NCBI GenBank assembly: GCA_037951165.1
Contig: JBBDHG010000054.1
Location: 986,501-1,050,500, forward strand
Source: Lophius americanus
Taxonomy: Eukaryota; Chordata; Actinopteri; Lophiiformes; Lophiidae
Length of the DNA: 64,000 bases
Direction of reading: 5' to 3'
This document shows, piece after piece, positions 35,583 through 45,215 of the stretch; the stretch's first letter is position 1, and the number at the start of each line of letters is the position of its first letter. A program made the translations under genes and the position numbers. Below the pieces are notes generated by a model, which did not search any database, was not told the DNA's origin, and saw only the letters and a list, made by a program, of their open reading frames with translations.

Positions 35583-35835
35583 GGGGCGGCTGTGGCTCAG
35601 TGGGTAGAGCGGCCGTCTCCAGATCAGAAGGTAGCCGGTTCGAATCCCACCAGGGTCTACTTGTCGTAGGGTCCTTGAGCAAGACCCTGAATCCTTAGCT
35701 CCCCGGGCGCTCCACGAGGGGCTGCCCACTGCTCCCTCAGGGATGGGGCAAATGCAGAGAAGTAATTTCACTATGTTGTACTGTTGTACTGTATGACTAT
35801 GTGACTAATAAAGGATTCTTTCTTCTTCTTCTTTC
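35583..35835 (+). mobile_element. tRNA-derived SINE, full-length copy with intact promoter boxes
   Basis: The element opens GGGGCGGCTGTGGCTCAGTG. A box: TGGCTCAGTGGGTAGAGC (35593-35610). B box: GGTTCGAATCC (35637-35647). The spacing is that of a tRNA gene. The body contains GAGCAAGACCCTGAATCC, CTCCCCGGGCGCTCC and CACTGCTCCCTCAGGGATGG, and the tail AATAAAGGATTCTTTCTTC runs into a TTC repeat. It is the best-preserved member of the family that also occurs at 5355-5590 and 8126-8238. Both promoter boxes match RNA polymerase III consensus well, so transcription is plausible; mobility would need a LINE partner in trans. The minus 63-codon frame is not a gene. Confidence 0.9.
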
Positions 35836-35953
35836 TACCCAGCAGCAAGGTAAATACCCACCTTGGAGTGGAAGTGGTGGCTGATGACTCTGCTGAGATT
35901 GATGAATGATGAAGTTTATAGTGGGTGGAGATGGGGAGGGTAAAATGCTAAAC
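35836..35953. repeat. Short segment related to 9638-9680
   Basis: GGCTGATGACTCTGCTGAGA and ATGATGAAGTTTATAG resemble GGCTGATGAATCTGTTGAGA and TAGTGAAGTTTGCTGG near 9640. This is probably an old dispersed repeat lying between two SINEs. Confidence 0.35.
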
Positions 35954-36247
35954 GGACTGTACTTGTATAGTGCTTTTATAGTCTTCCCAACCGCTTAATG
36001 TGGGTCAACATTCACCCATTCACACAAACATTCACACAGCGATGAATGAGGCTGCCATGGCTGGCACCACCTGCTTATTAGGAGCAGTAACCATTCAGAC
36101 CATAATTCACACACCAATGGAAAAGTCATTGGGAGCAACTTGGGGATCAGCATCTTGCTCAAGGACACTCATGTGGACTGCAGTGGCCGGAGTTTATAAG
36201 ATCCGACTCCAGATAACTGGATGCAACCCTACCATCTGAACCACTGT
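35954..36247 (-). mobile_element. tRNA-headed SINE of the 'ttgctcaaggacac' type, minus strand
   Basis: Plus-strand phrases in order: GGACTGTACTTGTATAGTGC, CATTCACCCATTCACACAAA, GAGGCTGCCATGGCTGGCAC, GGGAGCAACTTGGGGATCAG and CATCTTGCTCAAGGACACTC. The head end (about 36200-36247) is diverged: only CTACCATCTGAACCACTG remains of the antisense A box. It is the sister copy of 22735-23050 with a better preserved body. The 79-codon plus frame (36000-36239) is not a gene. Confidence 0.8.
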
Positions 36248-36738
36248 CTGGTGTACAAACTAAAGGCATTGAACCCGATCACATTTAAAAACACGCATGA
36301 TATTGTTAGATGGGAGCAGCTATCCAATAGACCTTATATCAATTTATACACCAAACTGTGAAATGGCTCATTAACGCTGAATTGTATGAAAGGTTTGAGT
36401 GACAGACCTCTAGGGGTACCCTTGAGGCCATTTGAGGCACACAAAAACCACACAGTTCCAGGGTGGAGGTGAGTGTGTTTTTTATGCGCGTGCTACAAAC
36501 TAAAAGTAATTCATTACTACCACCATTCCATTTAGGACGCATTAGCATGAAGTATTGGTTGTAGAGTGACTGATGTCAACCACCATGAAACACGCACGTT
36601 GCGTGGAATTCATGTTAGCTTTATGTAGCCGCGTGCTGTGCCATGTGAAAACCAACCCAAAAATAACACCGATTACCAAATTGATTTGCACCTGAATTTA
36701 TTTAGGTGCAATTTATTTAGGTGGGGAGATGTAGAGTA
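36248..36738. other. Anonymous non-coding DNA
   Basis: Nothing recognised, apart from a short tandem TTTATTTAGGTG near 36697-36724. Confidence 0.4.
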
Positions 36739-36792
36739 AACAGGAGACATTCGAGTTTAATAAAGGACAAGGGAAAGAAAGTTATGTGTGAT
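36739..36792. repeat. 54-bp exact direct repeat, copy 2
   Basis: Identical to 32894-32947. Its last three bases are also the first bases of the 21-bp hairpin that follows. Confidence 0.9.
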
Positions 36793-36834
36793 ATGGTGGG
36801 ATGAATATTTAGGAAATATTCATCCCACCATATC
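36790..36834. repeat. Perfect 21-bp inverted repeat with 3-nt loop
   Basis: The left arm 36790-36810 (starts GATATGGTGGGATG) is the exact reverse complement of 36814-36834; the loop is AGG. No mismatch occurs in 21 pairs, unusual in a region where other repeats are decayed. Confidence 0.95.
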
Positions 36835-37514
36835 TTTCATGGCTAAAAAATATATAACACTACTGATACAATGACTGGAAATTCTTCTGCTCTTTTTCCA
36901 TGAACCGTTAAGGATTTGAAATCACATTTACCACTTAACTCAAAAAGTGGTGCCAAAATTCAATCAAACAACTTCACCACATTTGTTTTACAGGTTTATT
37001 TCATACCTCTGTTACTCAGAATAAATACCGTAATTTTATCCTGTAACATTTATACTAGCACATAAAGGATATTTTTAAGTATTTCACGTATTCAGGGGAT
37101 CAAGTATGGATGGACATCAAGAATAGTCATATCTCGTGTGACATGCTAATAGCCCAATATATGACAAGAAGCCTTTATAGAATGCCATATTAGCTGTCAG
37201 TGTACAAGAAACCAGAGTGTGCTCTATATCCAGGGTGACATGCATATTTAATAATAAACTATGCAGTGCAGAGAAAAACAGTGGATGCTATTTTCAGGCA
37301 GTATAGTTTCCTTCTGCATCTCATAGCCTTACTATCAGGTCCCTCACAGTATTATATTGCTAGGATCTGATAGGGAGGAAAGACTGATTGTTTTTAATAG
37401 TCAGATATTAAAGCTTTCTTTAAATACATCGGGTATTTCATGAAATTCACGATCAAATACATTTTTACAATAAATGTTAAAAATCTTTGTCACCTTTTAC
37501 CTAAATCATAATCT
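36835..37514. other. Anonymous AT-rich DNA
   Basis: No feature recognised. Confidence 0.4.
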
Positions 37515-38290
37515 TAGGGATCCTGGCGTCTGATGCAGCGATACATAATGTCTCAGAGGTTCTCAGCTCGATTCAGGTTTTGGGGAACATGAGGAACAGT
37601 CACTGGCCTTTAATACCGTCATCCTTCAGGAACTCCCAACACACACTGACCACATGAGGCCGGGCAATCTCTGAAAAGTGTAGGGTCCGATAGTGGGTCT
37701 TAGTCTCATCTTGGTTCCTAACAGCAGTCAGGGTACCGTTGGCTAGCCCTTGGAGGTCTGTGAGACCATCTAAGGATTTGTCTCCCCAGACCATCAGTGA
37801 CAAACCACCAAACTGGTCCTGCTGCATGATGAAGCAGCAGAATCATGTCTCCAGACTCTGTCGCGCCTGCCACATGACTTCAGTTTGAACCTGCTCTCAT
37901 CTGTGAGGAGAACGGGGTAACGATGGAGAAACGGCCAATTCTGCTGTTCTCTAGTAAACACCAACTGAGCTCCACGGTACTGGGCTGTGAGCACAGGTCC
38001 CAGTAGAGGACGTTGGGCGCCCGTGCCACCCTCATGCAGTCTGTTGCTGCCAGTATTGTCAGAAACATCACACCAGGAGCCCATCGGAGTTAATTTTGTA
38101 GGGATATGGCAGTCCTCCTCCTTTTCCTTCTCTCTCACTAAGAGGCAGCTACCAGTCTGGCTGCTGGATGGTTTTCCTTCTACTGCCCTGTCAAGATCTC
38201 CTTGTGTAATGGCCTGTCTCCTGGCATCCCTTCTATGCTCTTGTGACTGCGCTGGGAGACTCAGCAGACCAGCTTCCTCTGCTAAGATCG
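37515..38290 (-). pseudogene. Tc1-like transposase relic 1
   Basis: Read on the minus strand: NRLHEGGTGAQRPLLGPVL and FTREQQNWPFLHRYPVLLTD cover the linker and the first catalytic D (TDES at 37904-37893). RRDRVWRHDSAASS follows, then in another frame DQFGGLSLMVWGDKSLDGLT and ARPHVVSVCWEFLKDDGI. The canonical HDNARPH block, which carries the second catalytic D, reads SEIARPH here, so that D is E. The final block is frame-shifted and reads CSPKPESS instead of CSPDLNPIE. Tc1-family transposases need the DDE triad for cut and paste, so this copy is dead. N-terminal DNA-binding helices and terminal inverted repeats are not recognised. The plus 116-codon frame opposite (37987-38337) is a shadow. 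Confidence 0.85.
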
Positions 38291-39398
38291 CGCAATTAAA
38301 CCGGTATACCAGTATTTACATGTTTGACATATACTGAACACATATAGCTTCATGTGTGGCCGACTGGTACCAACTGGTACCAACTGAAAAAACTTTGTAT
38401 GTTTCCCAGAAATCATACATCGTTGCATCAAAACAAAGGTGCAAGTATTTATTATTTGGACTTAATTTAGTACTATTATGACAATAATATTTTGATCAGA
38501 GAAGTTCATTAATCATGCTACAATCAACAGAAGCATGGCAGTCTCTGTAAACATTTTAAACTGTTGTATGAGGTCGCCTGAAGAACGTTGTGAGTCATCA
38601 TCAACTTAACTTAGTAAAAGCACCAGAATAAAGCAGGGGTTAAACATGAGGACACAAGGAGAACCTAATAATGATTTCAGATTCTAGGAGCAGGTAGTTT
38701 TAACCAAAGAGTCACTTTTTGGGGTTCAAACTATCACAGGATTATAGGTGCCATGACACCATGAGGAAACAGCTACACTGGCTTAAGTTCATGTTCTGTG
38801 TGATGTTCTGTTTTATTTCTACTTTATTTCTTCTTCCTCCCACTGTTGGCTGTAAGCCTTTTTTTCGTGAGATGATGTGTGGGAGGAATGTCCGCAAATG
38901 CCCTTGCCTAAACTGGAATTTGATAAAATTTTGCTAATACTCATAAATATTAAACAAATTAATGCAGACAATCTGTTCATCATCAGAAATATAATGTTTT
39001 TTAGGGCAAAATTAACTATTTTCGGTAACTCAGAATGCATAAAGGGCTGTATTTTTTTTTTACATAGAATCTTCTATTTATTTTGCATCAATGTATGGAG
39101 GTTCTCAAGTACGTCTGTGATCACTTTGGATGAATGTGTGGATGCCAGCGTTGATTCTACTGCTCTCTCACAAGTTTGTCAGTTTGCAAAAAGGCCTAGG
39201 GCGAAAAGCATGCATTCTATAAAACAGTGATGTGGTAAATTGAGTCCCGAGGGGCAGTTGAAATAAGTGCGTGCATGTTTTGTTTGCATGAATGTGTTGT
39301 CTTGGATGTCTCGCCATGAGGGTCAGCAATAGAGTATGAAAATGCCTTTCATAATGCACCAGTGACTAAACAGCAAGACATCAGGCTGAATCTTCATT
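38291..39398. other. Anonymous non-coding DNA
   Basis: A tandem CTGGTACCAA motif lies near 38364-38386. The 117-codon plus frame (38877-39230) shows no known domain and sits in AT-rich sequence; I do not accept it as a gene. Confidence 0.4.
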
Positions 39399-39420
39399 CA
39401 CACACACACACACACACACA
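39399..39420. repeat. (CA)n microsatellite, 11 units
   Basis: Uninterrupted CA dinucleotides, seen directly. Confidence 0.95.
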
Positions 39421-40539
39421 TGCACATATATCCTGCACACAGGGGACACCATTGGTTTGAAGGATTCGTCATCAATCTTACCGAAGGACTAAGAACATAT
39501 TTCACTTGACAGACCTTTTTTTTATTTAGTGGAGCAAATTTCCACGCTTTTGTCCAATCCTTTGTGTCTGACACAAAGAGCTTTGTTTGTCTTCTGTAAG
39601 ATGAATGATCCACATGTTCTGACAAGATGCTTTATAGACAAGACAGCTGGACCATGAAAAGAAAGGTATTGACTTTTTTCAGTTTCATCTTCCTTTCTCC
39701 TCATAGGATCACACTTTGTGATGTTCTTACAAAGATGTCTGAGGGGAAACATGATTGCATTCATTGAGGTGACTTTTTATCTTAGCAGATAACTATTCTT
39801 CTTTATATCTTATGGATACGTTCCTGTAAAATGCTGATTCACTGTCTGGTGACAGAAATAACCAGAACAAGAAATACTGAGGAATTACTTAATGTACCGT
39901 ATTCATTTCTCTGAATCACAGCTTGAGCTCATTTCAAATGCAGATCAAGACGTTTACCATCTTGTTCCGGGAGGTAAATCGTTCTATTGTGCAGCCTCTG
40001 TCTCAGTAGCTATAGACTGACACAGCGTTTGGCACTGACGCTCTCTCCAGCATTATGTACCGAAAGTGAATTAAACTAATGCACCCATCTACTTCCCAAT
40101 GCTGGACAGTATTTATTATTCTGATCTACATCTATAACTCTTATTCTCTGTCACAACTCCTTATTTATATGCCGCAGGCTGAATAAAAAATGCACCTACT
40201 GTGCAATAACAGAACATCATTTGTCTGATTAACAAATATGTGTTGCATGTTATCTTCGATTCTATTCCCCGTTAGTATATGCATCCTGGTCTGCTTTCAC
40301 TTCTTGTATCATCACTCAAGATTTATTATTGAACAGACCGAGGCAGAAATCGAGCCTTATTTCTTAATTCCAGAATCCCACGGACATCTCAGCCATAACA
40401 CTTATGTCCTTCTCCGAGTTCATTTCAATGTTTCCTATGACAAGTAGATAATGTTTGGGGAGGTTTCAAACATTGTTTCTATTACCTTATTATTCAAAAT
40501 TATTTTACACCTTTACCAAGTTAATGTCATATCCGGTCG
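39421..40539. other. Anonymous DNA, partly less AT-rich
   Basis: No gene recognised. About 39950-40230 has few simple repeats and mixed composition and might be constrained. Confidence 0.4.
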
Positions 40540-40684
40540 GTTGGCGGGACGGATGGACGGATGGACAGATTGACAGATTGACAGATTGACAGATTGACAG
40601 ATTGACAGATTGACAGATTGACAGATTGACAGGTAGAGACTTTATAAAGCCCCACAGGCAGAAATTAGTAGTTGCCTCTTCTTC
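40540..40684 (-). mobile_element. Probable 3' tail of the Rex1-like LINE with octamer array
   Basis: An array of the octamer TTGACAGA (about 40564-40632, eight to nine units) is followed by GGTAGAGACTTTATAAAGCC, CCACAGG and CAGAAATT. This parallels the antisense 3' ends of fish Rex1/CR1-like LINEs, where a tetranucleotide array precedes 'actttattgatcccgaaggaaatt'. It probably belongs with 40869-41485, separated by the insertion at 40685-40868. Confidence 0.55.
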
Positions 40685-40868
40685 TTGTTCTCTAGGCTCT
40701 CCCCTTTGGGGGGCGACACAGCAGATCATCCCATTCCACCTATTGATTTGCCATAAGTTGTTTTTTTTTACCTAGGATGTCCTTCCTGAAACAACTCTCC
40801 TCATTTTGGACCGGCACTAGAAGGACACTGGCTTGTGACCCCTTAGTGACTGGGTTGAATTCAGTAGT
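40685..40868 (+). repeat. Short teleost repeat nested in the LINE
   Basis: CTCTCCCCTTTGGGGGGCGA, CACAGCAGATCATCCCATTC, GGATGTCCTTCCTGAAACAA, GGACCGGCACTAGAAGGACA and CTGGCTTGTGACCCCTTAGT form an ordered set that I recognise as a common fish dispersed repeat. A related scrap lies at 52962-53015. It splits the Rex1-like LINE into tail and body, so it landed later. Confidence 0.6.
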
Positions 40869-41485
40869 TACAGCAACTCCATAAAAGAGACATTAGAAAA
40901 ATAGACATTTATAAATACATAAAAAACATCTATAAAACATATAGAAATAGACATGTACATTTAAATATAAAATAAATACAGATACATATAAAATTCTCTT
41001 TTACGGTGGTTATAGCAGTCCCGGTCCAGATGTGGTATCACCAGATACCAACATGGTGTGTATTAAGTGGATGCAGAGTTCAGGGTTTGAGTGACAGATG
41101 CTCGGAGTCTCATGTAGGGGTGAGAGGTGTTTTCCAGGACGAATGTCAGCTTCGTTAACATTTTCCTCTCACCCTCCTCCTCCATAGAGTCCAGGGGGCA
41201 GTCAAGGACAGAGCTGGACCTCCTGACCAGCCCGATGAATCTCTTCTTGTCCCTCTCTGTGCTTCCTCCACCCCAGCAGGCCAAAGCGTTGACGATTGCA
41301 GATTTGCCAGAGTGTCGTAGAAGGTCTCAAACAAAGTCCTGCATTCTCTTGGCCCTTTTTGTAAATTGCATCTGTGTTGTCTAACCGGTCCAGATTGTTG
41401 TTGAGGTGAGTCCAGCTGTTCAATGTCCAAATGCCTGATGTTCCGGTTGTAATTATGTATTTCCTCTTGCGGAGGTAAATCACTT
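40869..41485 (-). pseudogene. Rex1/CR1-like LINE, C-terminal part of ORF2
   Basis: Minus-strand frames in order: LNSWTHLNNNLDRLDNTDAI then YKKGQ (about 41425-41360); CRTLFETFYDTLANLQSSTL; then MACWGGGSTERDKKRFIGLV and SSSVLDCPLDSMEEEGERKM (about 41284-41150), ending near 41063 with LTFVLENTSHP. This is the segment after the reverse transcriptase palm in fish Rex1/CR1-type elements (typically LDNKLDW.DN....KGQ..LYFLR.LRSFGV ... CWGG ... VLGCPLD). At least two frameshifts divide it, and the RT catalytic core is not present. Three overlapping minus frames here are pieces of one decayed protein; the plus frame 41127-41384 is antisense. Confidence 0.75.
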
Positions 41486-41740
41486 GCTACTTAATTATCT
41501 TTGATTCATAATATTATGAACTAGTTAAAACATTTGCAAAGAAGTGAATACTGGGGGAAAATTGTGTGTTTGATAAATACAAGGAAATTAATACTCACTG
41601 GCATGAAGTTTTTTTTAAGTTAGAATAAGTATTCATTACTGATTCAGATTCATTAATGTGAGCTTTCAGTTGGACCGTGTAAAGAATGATTTGGATCCAG
41701 GATTTTTTTTTTTTTCTTGTGATCTATCTATCTATCTCTA
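41486..41740. other. Short anonymous stretch with TCTA repeats
   Basis: Poly-T at about 41704-41715 and three to four TCTA units near 41725-41740; otherwise nothing. Confidence 0.4.
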
Positions 41741-41870
41741 TCATGCTGTAACCATTTTTCTTGCTCAGGGTCATGTGAGGGCTGGAGCCTATCCCAGTTG
41801 ACATTGGGTAATTGATGGGGTACATACACCCTGGACAAGTCAACATCGCATCAGGGCCAAGGTCAGAGCT
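41741..41870 (-). repeat. GCAGTGG-type SINE fragment (3' half, minus)
   Basis: Plus strand reads AGGGTCATGTGAGGGCTGGA, GCCTATCCCAGTTGACATTG, GGTACATACACCCTGGACAA and GTCAACATCGCATCAGGGCC. These are the antisense of the 3' half of the SINE at 24455-24788. Confidence 0.75.
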
Positions 41871-41989
41871 GGATTTGATTATGGAACCTTGCCGCATCTG
41901 GAGATTTAGAATAAACACATATCATTAAAATTTCAGCACTTGGAGATAAAATCTTATTTACTTACAACTATGATCAAAAAGTAGTTGAA

Positions 41990-42527
41990 ATGGACCCACT
42001 ATTAGTGAAACGCTTTAATGGTACCAGTGTAATTCTTAATTCCAAACTGAAATGGTCTAGAAATCAAGTTATTATTCATCAAAGGGTCGAATTATTATTT
42101 ATCTTCTTATTTATCTGCTTTTCTGTCGCAAAAGCTTTGGACTTATGGGCTACGGTCTCAGGATACTCAATTTATGGCCGTTCTTCAAGCTTGGACTGAG
42201 TTGGGGAAAAAAATACTTCATATTTTCTGCACCATCTGCTTGAAATAGTTTGAAGAATTTCCTTAAACGCAAGAACCTTGTTACCACCTCAGAATTAAAG
42301 CTATTGTTGAATCTTTTGAATCTGAGTCCATTAATAATTTTAAATGTTTTAATTTGTTCTGAGTTTGCATTCTCCTGCACTTTGTCGGGTTCACACTTTG
42401 CACCTCTGCCTGTCTATTGATTTTATGTTGTGTCAATAACTTTGGGCACCACTGAAATTTTGGCCAGATCTCTGTTGAAAAGAGATTTTGATGTCAATGA
42501 GACTAACCTGGTAAAATTAAAGTAAGA
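41990..42527 (+). pseudogene. 3' end of another non-LTR retrotransposon, plus strand
   Basis: The last part reads GGCCAGATCTCTGTTGAAAA then GAGATTTTGATGTCAATGAG and ACTAACCTGGTAAAATTAAA, a diverged version of the 'cttgaaaaagagatttttaatctcaatgggact...cctggttaaataaagg' terminus of abundant fish LINEs. Upstream, at about 42225-42340, SA.NSLK.FLKRKNLVTTSE-like codons fit the final WN.LQ.SLK block. No RT motif remains. The 69-codon frame 41990-42199 may be a remnant of the ORF but is not recognisable. Confidence 0.55.
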
Positions 42528-44578
42528 AAAATAACAAAGTATTGCTTTTAGTTGCAACAACATCATGGACGCCATGGCTAAGATTTACATTCTCTGAGTA
42601 CTGCCTACATGGCCTTTACATTTCTATAGACAGAGTACTACAAGACATGATCATAGCATGAAAAGAAACTAGCTCTGGTATTTTACTTTCATGTCCTGCA
42701 ATCTACAATTTAATCATCTTTGCTGGGTGAGGCTCACAGAGACTCCACAGTGGGGGATATACCCTCTCGACAGGTGCACAGGAACAGAGTCTACCGTTAA
42801 TAATCAGAATCGACTACACCAGTAAGATTCCAGCTGACTTGCATTTCCAAACAAAGCTGGAAAAAAATGACCAAACATTGCTTTCCTTCATCGCTAATCT
42901 AGGTTGAGCTCAGAGCATTTAAAATTCATGATAAAGATGCAAAATGTAATTTAAAAGAGTTTTGTGGCTTTTGAACCTCAGAACAGTATTTTTTATCGGG
43001 ACAGCACGCAGCAATTCATTTATCCAGTTTTGAAGCAGTGATACATTGGAATTTCTTTTGCCACCCCACCCAATATGCGCACACACAAACACACCCATCC
43101 GTAAAAACAAAACCACCACACTTTGCTCTTCTGTTGACGAATGAATTGATATGAGCATCAGTGGTTTTTGAAATGGATGATAAACGTTAAAACAACTGGG
43201 TCACCGTTTGACCGATGCATCATAACCATACCGTAGTAATCTATTCCAATTTGGATATTGGAGTGGTCTATGCAGCAGCTATGTGGAAAACTTATATTTA
43301 GGTGTGCATAAATATCTTTTATTGATGTTTTTCTGCACACATGCTGTGCTGTAGCTGGATGCATCTATCTTTGCAGCTGCCAGGTTTTTTGACCTGCTCT
43401 TCGTGCATGTATGAAATTTCCTGTCATGTACCTCTGAAGGACTAAGGCAGCAGAGCCTCTGCTTCATGTAGGTTAACACTACATGTCAGTGTCACAGACA
43501 CAGCTGCCGTGATTATGATTGATCAGGTTCTTATCCTGCCCGGTTGTCTGACACTATGGAACTACAACAGCCACTGCTTGGAGAGTAACTACAATAATAA
43601 TTGGCATACAATGTAATTTGCATCCAAAGTTGTTTGAAACTGTGATTTAGAGTAATGAGAAACCAGCTCTTGCGAGTTTGATTGGCACTTTGACCTGGCG
43701 GGTTTTTTAATCGTCACAAGTTCTTTTCGATTACAATCAGTCATTCCTGCCTCCTGCCGTGGTGGTGGCAGATTTATGGAAATTAGGACATCATAATCCC
43801 GATCAGGTTGTGTCGGCTTATTGTGTGCACAGAGCTCCACGAGCCTGCAGTAATTGCGTCTCACAATCTTTTAAATCTTACTTGACATACCAGCAAATCC
43901 ACGGGTCCCTGTTGCTTTTTAGTAGCAACCTTGTCTTGGTGTCAAAGCTTCAGTGCAGGCTCGCTCCGAACGAGGAGGGAAAAGCTTGGCTTAATATTCC
44001 ATATGCATTCTCTGGTATTTCTGCTGCATTCCTTAAAACATTGCATGCAAGACCAAGAACTGGATTGCAGGAACTGGAACAAAATAAGTCCGATTAAAAA
44101 GGAGAGTTCAGGTGGAGCAATATGACCTCAGAACCAGCCAAAATCTTTCCCTGAGAGATGAAAGGAATTGCAGGAAGGGTTTGAAATCCGAGTCCTCAAA
44201 AGCAGACTAATTAACCTAAGCTACTGATAACAGTGAAATCCTTCATTTCCTTTAGGCTGTAAATAATGGTTTATTAACTCTACATAATTGACCTTAATTA
44301 GGCAAGAGTCTTAGCTCTTTTGTGAGCGAAACCACAGTGGTTTGCCAGAATGTTAACCTAAATATTAAGTAGTAGCCACTAATTTTCTTTTGTCTGTGTC
44401 CGCGATGAATATTAATGTAGTGAATAAAATATATTTAATTAATCATTGCTATGACATAAAGTTCAACTGTTTGCTGTTATTTCTAAAAGCTATTGTTCCT
44501 CTGACAATAATACTGTAGAATAAATATAACAAGAGAGCAAAATTCTCCATTTTATGTAAGAATATCATTCATATGAGG
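42528..44578. other. Anonymous region with possibly constrained core
   Basis: No gene or named repeat recognised. About 43490-43930 is balanced in composition, lacks simple repeats and carries overlapping frames on both strands (43589-43864 minus, 43759-44097 plus). The pattern could be a conserved non-coding element; the frames match no family I know. Confidence 0.4.
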
Positions 44579-44830
44579 TAGCACTGTAAAAACTCAAAAT
44601 TTGACCAAGGGTATTAGTCTAATTTCTTTTCAAAATATCTTATTACACTTGATTTAAGAGAGAATCACTGACTGAGTAACACTGAGATATAGGGACTTGT
44701 TTTTAGGTAGGTTGAACAGCTTGGTTGAATATCATGAATGCTGAAAATCCATTTTTCAAGCCAATTTAGAGAAGAATTTCACCTTAAAATGCTTAAATAT
44801 TAAACCCTAGTCTTATTTCAAAGTCTTACT
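44579..44830. mobile_element. Possible MITE-like repeat with CACTGTAAAAA end
   Basis: GCACTGTAAAAACTCAAAAT, GTCTAATTTCTTTTCAAAAT, ATCTTATTACACTTGATTTA and GAGATATAGGGACTTGTTTT follow in the order of a widespread fish element ('cactgtaaaaa...ttacacttaaa...gatatagggacttg'). The far terminus is not identified, so this is a partial copy. Confidence 0.5.
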
Positions 44831-44869
44831 CGAGACAGAGAAGGACAAGGAGAACTAACTTCCATGGAT

Positions 44870-45215
44870 GATTTTATAATTTTATAACCCCATAGACCTT
44901 AATGCAAGGAACTAGATTAGTCCAAACGGGATGCGAGGATATCTATTTTGGAAATATCATATTTTACTCTAGTAGTTCAAATTTAACTCAATACAGGGAG
45001 CTTTTTTTTCTTCTTTTTTTTATACAAAAAACATATTTTTACTGACAAAACTCAAAAGTTACTTCATGGATCATTTTCAAACTTAATCCCACATGATTAT
45101 GAGGGATGAGGAAGAGGTGCATTGATTTTGGGAAATATCAGTTGTATATTTCTAACACTAGGGGGAGCTTTATCTCCAAGGGTTTTAGGCCATAATTGAG
45201 AATAGATCTATCTAT
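44870..45215 (-). repeat. Unnamed dispersed family, copy E
   Basis: On the minus strand AATTATGGCCTAAAACCC, TTGGAGATAAAGCTCCCCCT and AGTGTTAGAAATATACAA match copy B at 32162-32215 almost base for base. A second unit start (AAGCTCCCTGTATTGAGTT) lies about 170 bp further on. Then AGGTCTATGGGGTTATAAAA matches AAGCCTATGGAGTTATACAA of copy B. The closing CGATTCC-type module is not clear in this copy. Confidence 0.65.

Noticed and set aside
35583..35660. Possible genuine tRNA gene
   Set aside because: A and B boxes are present, but the sequence continues into a SINE body found at two other places, and no clean cloverleaf acceptor stem closes.
37987..38337. 116-codon plus frame with Cys/Leu/Ser-rich product
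   Set aside because: Antisense shadow of the Tc1-like transposase relic.
43759..44097. 112-codon plus frame overlapping a minus frame
   Set aside because: Neither product shows a known domain; the area is better explained as possibly constrained non-coding DNA.
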